Assembly: GCA_964654355.1 (NCBI GenBank)
Contig: CAZZIQ010000028.1
Location: 1 to 12,783 of the forward strand
DNA: 12,783 nucleotides
Origin: CAZZIQ01 sp964654355
GTDB lineage: Bacteria; Pseudomonadota; Gammaproteobacteria; GCF-002020875
Direction of reading: 5' to 3'
In this document: positions 1 to 6,556 of the stretch, piece by piece
Layout of the letters: each line of letters starts with the position of its first letter
Position numbering within the stretch: the stretch's first letter is position 1
The notes under the pieces: model-generated
Database searches by the model: none
Told to the model about the DNA's origin: nothing
What the model saw: the letters and a program-made list of their open reading frames with translations, nothing else
Program-made: the position numbers and the translations under genes

Positions 1-76
1 GCATGGAGGAATTCATTCATAGCAGCACGGTACCATACCCGCTTTCCAGATCCCGCAAATTCATTACGGCTTTGTC

Positions 77-1303
77 ATGCAGCACACCGACTTAACCCAA
101 TCCTTTCTCAGCCAACGTCTCCCGCGCCTACGCTTTGGCAGCGGCGTACGCCACGAACTCGTGGAACGCTGCCGCGAACTCGGCAACCGTGGCGTGCTCG
201 TGACCGGTGCGCAGTCCTTAAAACAGCATCCTGCCGGCGTTGCATTGATAGAAGCCTTACTGCAGAGCGGCATCCAGTGGATGCCGGTTGAAGTCCACGG
301 CGAACCAAGCCCACATCAGCTTGATCAGTGGGTAAACGATTTGCAAACCCTGGATGCCGAATTTGTGCTCGCCGTGGGTGGCGGTAGTGTGCTGGATGTC
401 GGTAAGGCGCTGGCAGGACTCATTAAACCAGGCAACCGCGTGCTCGATCACCTTGAGGGCGTCGGCCCAGAGCTGCCCTATTCCGGACCGGCACTGCCGT
501 GGATCGCGGTGCCGACGACAGCAGGTACAGGCTCGGAAGCAACCATGAATGCCGTACTGTCCCAACCCACCCAAGGCGAGGTTGCCGGATACAAGAAAAG
601 TTTCCGTCACCCCGACTTAATCGCTCACACCGCACTGCTCGACCCGGACTTGCTCTCCGACTGGTCGACACGGGTCGCCGAGCAAGCGCTGGATGCCTTC
701 ACACAACTGCTGGAATCGTATGTCTCAACCCGCGCCAGCCGTTGGACGGATGTACTGGCCTGGGAAGGGCTATCTGCATTCAAGGTATGGGTGGACTCCG
801 TCATGGCTGCCAACGATGCGGCACAACGTAAGCATGCACATCGACACCATGCCGCAGAACTGATGTGGGCCGCTTATCTCTCCGGCGTGACGCTTGCACA
901 AGCAGGACTGGGTTCCGTACATGGCTTGGCTGCGCCGCTCGGCGCGTTTTCACCCATTCCTCATGGCGCCGCCTGTGGGACATTGGTGGCGGCCGCAACC
1001 GAACTCAATGTAAAGGCCTTACGCCTACGCGCGCCGGATGATGTGGCACTAAACAAATACACCGCGGTCGCCGCACTGTTTCTGCCAGAGTATGGGGGTG
1101 CCGAAAGTGATGTACTCACACGCTGGATCGATCAGCTCCACCAAATCACCACCAAGCTGGGCATTCAGCGCTTACATCACTATGGTGTCGACCCCAAAGA
1201 TTTTGCGCTGATTGTCGCCAACAGCCGCGGAAGCTCAATGAAAACCAATCCGGTCTTGTTGTATGACGATGAGCTGATGAGGTTATTACAGACACGCGCC
1301 TGA
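77..1303 (+). CDS. Iron-containing (type III) alcohol dehydrogenase family protein
   Basis: This 408-residue protein belongs to the iron-type alcohol dehydrogenase family, cytosolic NAD(P)-dependent oxidoreductases of alcohols, aldehydes or related compounds; the substrate cannot be read from sequence. The N-terminal nucleotide-binding half carries GGGSVLDVGK (about 101-110) and PTTAGTGSEAT (146-156), both hallmarks of the family. The C-terminal helical half carries the metal-site region: Asp206, His282 (in VHG) and His296 (in PHG) are present, but the position usually held by the second ligand His, four residues after the Asp, is Gln210. Length is normal for the family. ATG at 77 is the first possible start after an in-frame stop at 20-22; no strong ribosome binding site precedes it. 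It points at the minus-strand cluster and is probably not part of it. Family call is sure; activity and metal use are open. Confidence 0.93.
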   Translation: MQHTDLTQSFLSQRLPRLRFGSGVRHELVERCRELGNRGVLVTGAQSLKQHPAGVALIEALLQSGIQWMPVEVHGEPSPHQLDQWVNDLQTLDAEFVLAVGGGSVLDVGKALAGLIKPGNRVLDHLEGVGPELPYSGPALPWIAVPTTAGTGSEATMNAVLSQPTQGEVAGYKKSFRHPDLIAHTALLDPDLLSDWSTRVAEQALDAFTQLLESYVSTRASRWTDVLAWEGLSAFKVWVDSVMAANDAAQRKHAHRHHAAELMWAAYLSGVTLAQAGLGSVHGLAAPLGAFSPIPHGAACGTLVAAATELNVKALRLRAPDDVALNKYTAVAALFLPEYGGAESDVLTRWIDQLHQITTKLGIQRLHHYGVDPKDFALIVANSRGSSMKTNPVLLYDDELMRLLQTRA

Positions 1304-1347
1304 GCATGACATCCAACGACACCCGTAAGCGTCAGGTGTGCGAACGC
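1304..1347. other. Short convergent gap, possible weak hairpins
   Basis: This 44-base gap separates two convergent genes. It holds two short inverted repeats: ACACC/GGTGT (1319-1323 with 1335-1339) and AGCGT/ACGCT (1328-1332 with 1344-1348). They overlap, so only one could form at a time, and neither is followed by a T run on either strand. A bidirectional terminator is expected here, but the sequence supports one only weakly. Confidence 0.2.
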
Positions 1348-1914
1348 TCAGACCTCGATTCCAGGTGTCATCAACTCCTGCACCCACTGCGGATGCTTGC
1401 CCTGGGGACTGTGCGGGCTCTGAATGAAATCATGTGCCGGAATGAAATGACGCCCAAGCGCAGGATTCACCAAAGGCCAGGTCGCAACCAAACAAAGAAT
1501 GACCACTGCTGTCAGGCCGTGGCGCAAATTCATGTACCAACGAGGCAGATAACCCACCCAAGTCAAACGCAGATCCACCATCCAACACAACACGAAGGCC
1601 ACCACCAAGGCAATGGATCCTGCCGCATACGGCAACCCCAATGCACTCCACCCCATCAAAGCGGGCAGAACCGACCACAGTAGAAGAAACGGTGGCGCCT
1701 TCGCCTGCTGTAAGGCCACCCCCCAATGCACCGCACCGATAAAGCTCAAGATCACCGCGGCATAACCATAAAGCAAATCAAATGGCCAAGTGGTATGCCC
1801 ATGCGGAGCACGCCAAGCGAGCCCAGTCAGCGCAAGAAAGGGAATCAGGCCCAGTATGCCCACAGCCAAAGCGATGGGTGAAACAACCGCGAGTGGCCGG
1901 ACTGTAGCATTCAT
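1348..1914 (-). CDS. DUF3429 family inner-membrane protein
   Basis: This 188-residue protein has about five hydrophobic segments (roughly residues 10-31, 48-69, 76-94, 98-115 and 133-150) and should sit in the inner membrane. The pattern around residues 57-65 (LSFIGAVHWG) and the LPRWY motif near 123-127 match my recollection of the DUF3429 family, whose function is unknown. After the last membrane segment there is a hydrophilic tail of nearly 40 residues that seems long for the family. The start ATG shares one base with the stop codon of the Sel1-repeat gene (TGATG), so the two are probably translationally coupled. It is the last gene of the minus-strand cluster that begins with the peroxidase. 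No function should be assigned beyond membrane location. Confidence 0.82.
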   Translation of the reverse strand: MNATVRPLAVVSPIALAVGILGLIPFLALTGLAWRAPHGHTTWPFDLLYGYAAVILSFIGAVHWGVALQQAKAPPFLLLWSVLPALMGWSALGLPYAAGSIALVVAFVLCWMVDLRLTWVGYLPRWYMNLRHGLTAVVILCLVATWPLVNPALGRHFIPAHDFIQSPHSPQGKHPQWVQELMTPGIEV

Positions 1915-2180
1915 CAGCTGGGCTCCAGTTCACCAAAATGCTGTGCCTGAATCGCAAACAACAGCGTTTGTGCGTCGCGATCACCGAGTTCATGGGCGCG
2001 CTGCAACCAACGACAAGCCGCAGGAATGTCCGCATCAATGCCACGCCCCTCCGCCAGCAACAAACCGAGAGCAAAGCAGGCTTCTGCATCATCTGCCTGT
2101 GCACGTTGCTGTAACGAACGCACACGCGCAGGATCATTACGGCCACGATTGAGATCAAAGAACAAATCACGGGTAGGCAT
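1914..2180 (-). CDS. Small single Sel1-repeat protein
   Basis: An 88-residue cytosolic protein with one recognisable Sel1-like (tetratricopeptide-related) repeat at about residues 33-73, built on the pattern ACFALGLLLAEGRGI followed by AACRWLQRAHELGD. Sel1 repeats are helical protein-protein interaction modules; a single repeat suggests a small adaptor rather than an enzyme. The gene begins three bases after the stop of the methyltransferase-fusion gene and has a GGAG ribosome binding site inside the end of that gene. Its own stop overlaps the start of the DUF3429 gene. This spacing implies co-translation with both neighbours. The partner is unknown. Confidence 0.8.
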   Translation of the reverse strand: MPTRDLFFDLNRGRNDPARVRSLQQRAQADDAEACFALGLLLAEGRGIDADIPAACRWLQRAHELGDRDAQTLLFAIQAQHFGELEPS

Positions 2181-2183
2181 CGC

Positions 2184-3458
2184 TTAGCGCTCCACTTGTG
2201 AGGGCTGCGGCTTGTAGCCCCAGACCGCATAGACGGGATCGGAAGTTGAAATGTTCGCGGCATAGGCATCCGTTTGCGGACGCGGCCAATTACGCGAAGA
2301 AAAGGTCTGGCGCTGCACAAATCCCGACTCGCCCAACCATTGGCTCACCAAGCCCAAGCGCTCGAAGTCTTGCAACAAACTCCATACTGCAATTGCCTTA
2401 CTTGGAAACCAGCGATTGCTGAAGGTGAGCACAAACACCCCACCTGGCTTGAGCGCGCGTAAGACCTCTGCAAATACAATCAGCGGCCGGCGGAGATACT
2501 CCACTGAGACCGTACAAACGACGGCGTCGAGGCTATTGCTCGCACAGGGCAAGGTCTCCCGTTGGTTAAGGTCTTGCACCGTACGCGTGCTCGCAAGAGC
2601 ATTCGCCGCGAGCTCTTCTGCATTCATACCCAACACATGCAGCACAGATAAAGAAACGTTTTGAAGATGCGAATCGTGACTCGCCATGACATCCAGTACA
2701 GCTGCCTGTTTGGGAATCAGACGCTGATAGAGGGCGTTAACAGTTTGTAAAGCACGTGCATCGAGGTGCTGTAGCATGCGTGGCTGCGCATAAAACTCGG
2801 CATCTGGCGCTTCGTCTTCGCGCCGCAGCAGGGCCACATCGCTCACGTACTCCGTGTTGCTGCCATCCGGCAAGCATGCCGCCATTCCGGAAAATTCAAG
2901 CAGCTGATCAAGCGGTGCAGCACAAAAGCCACCATCGAGATCCTGTTCTACATCGATCGAATCGACCGTAAGGTCAACCGCAAGCGGGTAACGGCTCATG
3001 GGATGATTGAGGTCAACCGTGATGGTTTCTGCATCTACCGCAAGCACGCGCAGCGGACGACGATCTTCACGATTCGCACCCTGCCAACCATGAATCACGC
3101 CCTGCGGATAAAAACGTCCAACTCGGGGGACAAGCTCGATACCGGGTAGGAGTTGACGATCAAAGGCGTGCTGCGGTAAGGAAACACAGTCGCGCTCTAA
3201 CCAGGCGTCCAAAACCTCACCAGCCTTCAACTGAGCATGAAGGCTCTGCCCTGGCTCTAGCCCGAACAATCCATCACCCAATGCCTTCGGCAGAAACAGG
3301 CTTTCGCGCAACACACTGAAGCGCGGAACATGCCATTCCTCTTCGTGCTCGACGGCGCCATCCGACCAACGCACCCAAAAAGTGACCGCAGCCACACTGT
3401 TCAAAGTTAATGCGTGCGCGCTCGGCGAGGAAAATGTGGTCATCTCAGGCGCATTCAT
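2184..3458 (-). CDS. SlyD/FKBP-like domain fused to a SAM methyltransferase-fold domain
   Basis: This 424-residue protein has two parts. Residues about 20-170 resemble SlyD-type FKBP peptidyl-prolyl isomerases: GLEPGQ near 66-71, the FYPQG segment at 117-121 and the VDLNHP motif at 148-153, which is characteristic of SlyD. Residues about 222-415 look like a class I SAM-dependent methyltransferase domain, with GMNAEELAAN (277-286), DLN (297-299), LDAVVCTVSVEYL (310-322) and LKPGGVFVLTFSNRWFP (336-352). The glycine-rich SAM motif is replaced by VLDVMASHDSHL (254-265); as I recall, a degenerate LMSSxxSHLP form at this place defines a known subfamily, so the change is not damage. A GAGGA ribosome binding site precedes the start. 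It lies 21 bases after rudS. Substrate is unknown; the isomerase-like part could present a protein substrate. Whether the fold is catalytically active is not certain. Confidence 0.85.
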   Translation of the reverse strand: MNAPEMTTFSSPSAHALTLNSVAAVTFWVRWSDGAVEHEEEWHVPRFSVLRESLFLPKALGDGLFGLEPGQSLHAQLKAGEVLDAWLERDCVSLPQHAFDRQLLPGIELVPRVGRFYPQGVIHGWQGANREDRRPLRVLAVDAETITVDLNHPMSRYPLAVDLTVDSIDVEQDLDGGFCAAPLDQLLEFSGMAACLPDGSNTEYVSDVALLRREDEAPDAEFYAQPRMLQHLDARALQTVNALYQRLIPKQAAVLDVMASHDSHLQNVSLSVLHVLGMNAEELAANALASTRTVQDLNQRETLPCASNSLDAVVCTVSVEYLRRPLIVFAEVLRALKPGGVFVLTFSNRWFPSKAIAVWSLLQDFERLGLVSQWLGESGFVQRQTFSSRNWPRPQTDAYAANISTSDPVYAVWGYKPQPSQVER

Positions 3459-3479
3459 CCGTCATCCTCAGAACTACGG

Positions 3480-4454
3480 TTAGATCGCGGCACGCAATGC
3501 CAAGGCATCCGGATAAGGCGCCAAGTAGTGCTGACGCTCAAGGTATTCTTGGGGGTGGTTGCGAAGGTGATGACGTAACAGCGTCAAGGGCACCGCCAAG
3601 GGGACATAAGCCTGGCGATAGGCCTGAAATACTTCTAATAGTTCTTGCTTGTCGGCAGCAGCCAAATCTTGTTTTAGATAGCCCATCGCATGCTGCAATA
3701 CGTTGATCTGACGCTTGCGTGTAACCACCCGCGCCATCACCTGCATGAAGTGTTGAATATACGCTTGCGCACGATCAGCGCTGTTCTCTCGCGTCACTCC
3801 AGCAACGATACGCCCAAGGCGCACGTACCAATCGCCCCCACGCGCCATGAGCATAAATTTATGGCGTGCATGAAAGTCAACGAACGCGGAGGGCTGGTTA
3901 AGGTCCAGCTGTTGCCAACGATGCAAGGCATACACACGCTCAAGAAAGTTTTCACGCAACGCGGCATCACATAAGCGCCCTTCCTCTTCGAGTGGGACCA
4001 AGGGCGCCAACTGATGGAAAGTCTGAGTAAAGCGACCTGTTCCGGAACGGTCGTATGGACGACCCGGCTCGATCGCCACCGGGACGCGCTCCATGCCACA
4101 ACTCGGGGATTTTTTCTTCAGAATAAAACCGCTGATCTCACCCGAAAGTTGTTGCGCACGTTGCTGCGCAACCGCATCAATTTTTGCCGTCACATCGATT
4201 GCGGCATCATCACTGCGCACCACCCGAATCTGCTCATCAAACTTGCGTAACTGAATCGTTGGTCGCGGCACGCCGAAACCCGCCTCAACTTCCGGACAGA
4301 CCGGAATGAAGTCGATGACTTCAGCTAGGTGATCCGTAAGGTAACGATCACGTTTGTGCGCACCGTCGTAACGCACGGACTGACCCAACAAGCATGCACT
4401 GACAGCCACGCGTGGACGTGAAGGAGGTGTTTCATGAGAGATGTTGTGTGACAT
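3480..4454 (-). CDS. rudS: tRNA 4-thiouridine desulfidase, TudS (DUF523) plus DUF1722
   Basis: This 324-residue protein joins an N-terminal DUF523/TudS domain (about 14-160) to a C-terminal DUF1722/YbgA domain (about 187-312). TudS proteins are iron-sulfur desulfidases; the three cysteines expected to hold the cluster are visible as Cys21 (SACLLG), Cys53 (PVCPE) and Cys119 (SPSCG). DUF1722 landmarks are FHARHKFMLMAR (194-205) and QHAMGYLK (254-261). Proteins of exactly this architecture have been described as RudS, which removes sulfur from 4-thiouridine in tRNA, with DUF1722 binding the tRNA. Since 4-thiouridine absorbs near-UV light and crosslinks, a place beside a photolyase and a light-type regulator fits. 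E. coli ybgA, next to phr, has only the DUF1722 part. It lies 17 bases after hemH. Architecture is sure; activity is inferred from the family. Confidence 0.9.
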   Translation of the reverse strand: MSHNISHETPPSRPRVAVSACLLGQSVRYDGAHKRDRYLTDHLAEVIDFIPVCPEVEAGFGVPRPTIQLRKFDEQIRVVRSDDAAIDVTAKIDAVAQQRAQQLSGEISGFILKKKSPSCGMERVPVAIEPGRPYDRSGTGRFTQTFHQLAPLVPLEEEGRLCDAALRENFLERVYALHRWQQLDLNQPSAFVDFHARHKFMLMARGGDWYVRLGRIVAGVTRENSADRAQAYIQHFMQVMARVVTRKRQINVLQHAMGYLKQDLAAADKQELLEVFQAYRQAYVPLAVPLTLLRHHLRNHPQEYLERQHYLAPYPDALALRAAI

Positions 4455-4471
4455 AGCGCCACAACTCAGGC

Positions 4472-5584
4472 TTAGAACGCCGCACCTGCACTACGGGCTT
4501 GATCAGCACTGGTTTGCAAGGCGCCGACTTGACCTGCCTGCTGCGCAGCATCCAACTCTGGCCAACCCGCCGCATGCTCCAGAACACGCTCGACCATCAA
4601 GGCCACATGTGCCTCAGACTCGTTCAAGGCAGGCACATAGCTAAAGTGACGCCCACCAGACTCAAGAAAACTATCACGTCCTTGAATCGCAATTTCTTCC
4701 AAAGTTTCGAGGCAATCCGCCGAGAACCCTGGGCAGACAACCGTGAGTGCATCCTTGCCTTCGCTGGCTAAGGCCTCAAAACGCTCGGCAGCATAAGGCT
4801 GCAACCATTCAGCGGGACCAAAGCGTGACTGGAACGCGATCTCCCATTGCCCTGGCTGCAAACCCAACTCCTCGGCCAGCAAGCGGGCCGTCTTGTGACA
4901 ATGACAGTGATAAGGGTCACCCGCATCCAGCGTCGCACGCGGCATCCCATGGAACGACATCAATAAATGCCCTTGTTCCCCGACATGCAGCCAGTGTGCG
5001 CGCACCGAATCAGCCAGCGCGCGAATGTAACGACGATCATCGTGGTACGCACCGAGCAAGCGCAGCTCGGGCACCCATCGCCAGCGCTGCAGACTTGCAA
5101 ACACCGCGTCAGCCACCGACCCCGTCGTTGCGCCAGAGTATTGCGGATACAGCGGCACGACCAACAAACGCTCACAGCCAGCATCTTGTAGTTCGGTCAG
5201 GACACGATTGACTGCAGGCTGCCCGTAACGCATCGCCAATCGCACCTCAACCGGACCCGGAATCTGCTCACGTAACGCGGTAGCGACTTTCTGCGTAAGG
5301 CGATTAGAAATTGCCATCAGCGGCGAGCCTTCGTCACTCCATACCGTGGCATAGCCATGAGCGGACTTCTTCGGCCGCACTCGCAAAATGATGCCGTGCA
5401 GAATCAACATCCAAATCACGCGGGGAATTTCGACCACACGCGGATCGGACAAAAACTCAGCCAGATATTTACGCAATGCAGGTGTTGTGGGTGCCTCGGG
5501 GGTACCGAGATTGACCAGAACAATGCCTAACTTAGGGGCACGACCGTGTTGAAAACCGGACACCCCACGAAAACGTGAACTCAC
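4472..5584 (-). CDS. hemH: Ferrochelatase (protohaem ferro-lyase)
   Basis: This 370-residue enzyme inserts ferrous iron into protoporphyrin IX, the last step of haem synthesis, at the cytoplasmic membrane surface. Visible family marks are GIVLVNLGTPEAP (20-32), SFHGMP with the catalytic His212, the conserved GDPYHCHCHKTA stretch (222-233), FQSRFGPAEWLQP (251-263) and CPGFSADCLETLEEI (284-298), in which Glu293 is the likely catalytic acid. A C-terminal Ala/Gln-rich tail of about 30 residues extends past the core. The start is GTG at 5584, overlapping the stop of the preceding 64-residue gene by four bases (GTGA), with a GAGGAGG ribosome binding site inside that gene, so expression is coupled. 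In this setting the enzyme would also lower protoporphyrin IX, a strong photosensitiser, under light. Whether it is the only hemH in the genome cannot be seen. Confidence 0.96.
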   Translation of the reverse strand: MSSRFRGVSGFQHGRAPKLGIVLVNLGTPEAPTTPALRKYLAEFLSDPRVVEIPRVIWMLILHGIILRVRPKKSAHGYATVWSDEGSPLMAISNRLTQKVATALREQIPGPVEVRLAMRYGQPAVNRVLTELQDAGCERLLVVPLYPQYSGATTGSVADAVFASLQRWRWVPELRLLGAYHDDRRYIRALADSVRAHWLHVGEQGHLLMSFHGMPRATLDAGDPYHCHCHKTARLLAEELGLQPGQWEIAFQSRFGPAEWLQPYAAERFEALASEGKDALTVVCPGFSADCLETLEEIAIQGRDSFLESGGRHFSYVPALNESEAHVALMVERVLEHAAGWPELDAAQQAGQVGALQTSADQARSAGAAF

Positions 5585-5775
5585 GCCGCCTCCTCAACTG
5601 CTACCTCAATTTCGTGCGGCAATTCTTGAAGCCAGAAATCATATTCAGCCTTGCCATCACAAATCATCCCAGCATCTTCGCGCATACCTTGACGCAGCTG
5701 ACGCGTTACCTCAGCAAGTGCCATATACAACTCGAACGGGGATTCAGCGGCGACATCTATTTGCAACTTCATCAT
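5581..5775 (-). CDS. 64-residue protein of unknown function coupled to hemH
   Basis: I do not recognise this protein. It starts at ATG 5775 (a second ATG follows at once), five bases after a good GGAGAGA ribosome binding site; a longer reading from 5814 would run into the peroxidase gene and lacks such a site. The 64-residue product is acidic at its C-terminus, has no membrane segment, signal peptide or Cys pair, and is probably a small helical cytosolic protein, with aromatic and acidic residues near the middle (AEYDFWLQELPHEIEV). It begins 22 bases after the peroxidase stop, and its stop overlaps the hemH GTG start by four bases. The strong ribosome binding site and the overlap argue that it is translated. 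A simple reading is a helper or a translational leader for ferrochelatase, but nothing in the sequence proves a role. Confidence 0.72.
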   Translation of the reverse strand: MMKLQIDVAAESPFELYMALAEVTRQLRQGMREDAGMICDGKAEYDFWLQELPHEIEVAVEEAA

Positions 5776-5797
5776 GAGGGTCTCTCCAAAACTGGGC

Positions 5798-6454
5798 TCA
5801 AGACACGGGGGCATTCAGCGCATCATTAATCACGCGCATAAATTCGGAAGACTTGGGGTCAATGCCACTCTTAAAGCTACTCAGCAAGCGGCCATCACGC
5901 CCCAACACATATTTATGGAAGTTCCAGCGCGGAAACTCGCCGCCAGCAGCCTCAGCGAGACCACGGTAGAGCGGATCGGCTTGGGCCTCGGCCGCATGCG
6001 TTTTTTCAAACATCGGGAACTCAACACCGTAGGTCAGCCGACAGAACTCTGCGATTTGTTGTTCACTGCCCGGCTCTTGCGCACCGAAATCATTTGAGGG
6101 AAAACCAAGGATTACCAGACCGTCTTTCTTGCGTTCGCTATAGAGCGATTCCAGCGATTCATATTGCGGGGTGTAGCCACATTTACTGGCAGTGTTGACG
6201 ATCACCACAACCTGGCCCGCATACGCCTCGCACAGTCGCATGGGGGTGTCGCCACCCAGCGGACGCTTTTCGAAATCCAATAAAGGCGCGCAATGTTTAG
6301 CGGTCATGGTGGCACTCTCAGCGGAAGCGGTTCCGGTCAACAAGGCTTGCAAGCCTGCCGCCAAACCCAGCAGGAATAAGGAAAAACCCAAACCGCGCAC
6401 AACCCTGCGCTGCAGGGCAATCCAGTTCAAACGGGAGGCTGTGGTTTTTGACAT
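5798..6454 (-). CDS. Exported glutathione peroxidase family protein
   Basis: This 218-residue protein is a thiol peroxidase of the glutathione peroxidase family, which reduces hydrogen peroxide or lipid hydroperoxides with thioredoxin or glutathione. The active-site tetrad is visible: Cys92 in NTASKCGYTPQ, Gln126 in GFPSNDFGAQ, and Trp177-Asn178 in FPRWNFHKY. Cys138 (EFCRLTYG) is at the place of the resolving cysteine in non-seleno bacterial members. Residues 1-45 look like a signal peptide: a basic start with an RR pair, a hydrophobic run GFSLFLLGLAAGLQALL and an ASA cleavage site, so the enzyme should act in the periplasm. ATG 6454 is preferred over an in-frame TTG at 6490, because that TTG lies inside the promoter and operator repeats. 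It is the first gene of the minus-strand arm and would be the most directly controlled by the divergent region. Confidence 0.92.
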   Translation of the reverse strand: MSKTTASRLNWIALQRRVVRGLGFSLFLLGLAAGLQALLTGTASAESATMTAKHCAPLLDFEKRPLGGDTPMRLCEAYAGQVVVIVNTASKCGYTPQYESLESLYSERKKDGLVILGFPSNDFGAQEPGSEQQIAEFCRLTYGVEFPMFEKTHAAEAQADPLYRGLAEAAGGEFPRWNFHKYVLGRDGRLLSSFKSGIDPKSSEFMRVINDALNAPVS

Positions 6455-6475
6455 GGAGCTGAAGGTAGAGACGAT

Positions 6476-6504
6476 ACTTGTACATGTCAAGTTTATTTGT
6501 ACAA
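6476..6504. promoter_or_regulatory. Candidate operator of the B12/MerR photoreceptor
   Basis: Two identical TTGTACA heptamers lie at 6478-6484 and 6497-6503, separated by 12 bases. The second extends to the perfect palindrome TTGTACAA (6497-6504). The first is part of a 17-base inverted repeat, ACTTG/CAAGT at 6476-6480 and 6488-6492. A weaker copy, TTCTACAA, follows at 6508-6515. As I recall, the P. putida LitR homologue PplR1 recognises TRTACA and TGTAYA half-sites about 12 bases apart; here the TGTACA cores are 13 apart, close to that but not identical. The site lies between the divergent peroxidase and MerR genes and covers promoter elements for both, which suits a repressor that controls itself and both arms. 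Confidence 0.68.
6477..6504 (-). promoter_or_regulatory. Candidate promoter for the peroxidase-hemH-rudS arm
   Basis: Reading leftwards, TTGTAC (6504-6499), a 16-base spacer and TACAAG (6482-6477) mirror the plus-strand promoter almost exactly. Transcription would start near 6470, giving a leader of about 16 bases before ATG 6454. A perfect -35 hexamer TTGACA also lies at 6490-6485, but its best -10 partner (TACCTT, 6467-6462) is poor and would place the start of transcription at the ATG itself. I prefer the mirrored pair but cannot decide from sequence. Confidence 0.4.
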
Positions 6505-6505
6505 T
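6478..6505 (+). promoter_or_regulatory. Candidate promoter for the MerR-photolyase arm
   Basis: A -35-like TTGTAC (6478-6483) is followed after 16 bases by TACAAT (6500-6505), five of six matches to the -10 consensus. Transcription would begin near 6512, about 45 bases before the regulator's ATG. Both boxes lie within the TTGTACA repeats, so a bound repressor would block RNA polymerase. The -35 match is poor (three of six), which suits a regulated promoter. Confidence 0.5.
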
Positions 6506-6556
6506 TCTTCTACAACCGGATTTTCACAAATCTGTCACAACCGACAAGACACCTCT

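Noticed and set aside
1..76. An upstream gene end or a promoter before the alcohol dehydrogenase
   Set aside because: An open frame runs from base 3 into the gene, but nothing in it is recognisable, and no convincing -35/-10 pair is seen in so short a stretch.
1778..2320. 180-residue minus-strand open frame across the Sel1 gene and its neighbours
   Set aside because: It overlaps three well-supported genes in another frame and its product is rich in Arg and Cys with no recognisable motif.
6455..6490. TTG start that would extend the peroxidase by 12 residues
   Set aside because: The TTG is part of a TTGACA hexamer within the operator and promoter repeats, and the ATG at 6454 gives a normal signal peptide.
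6497..6556. TTG start that would extend the MerR regulator by 20 residues
   Set aside because: The extra stretch covers the -10 box and the predicted transcription start and adds nothing that looks like the family.
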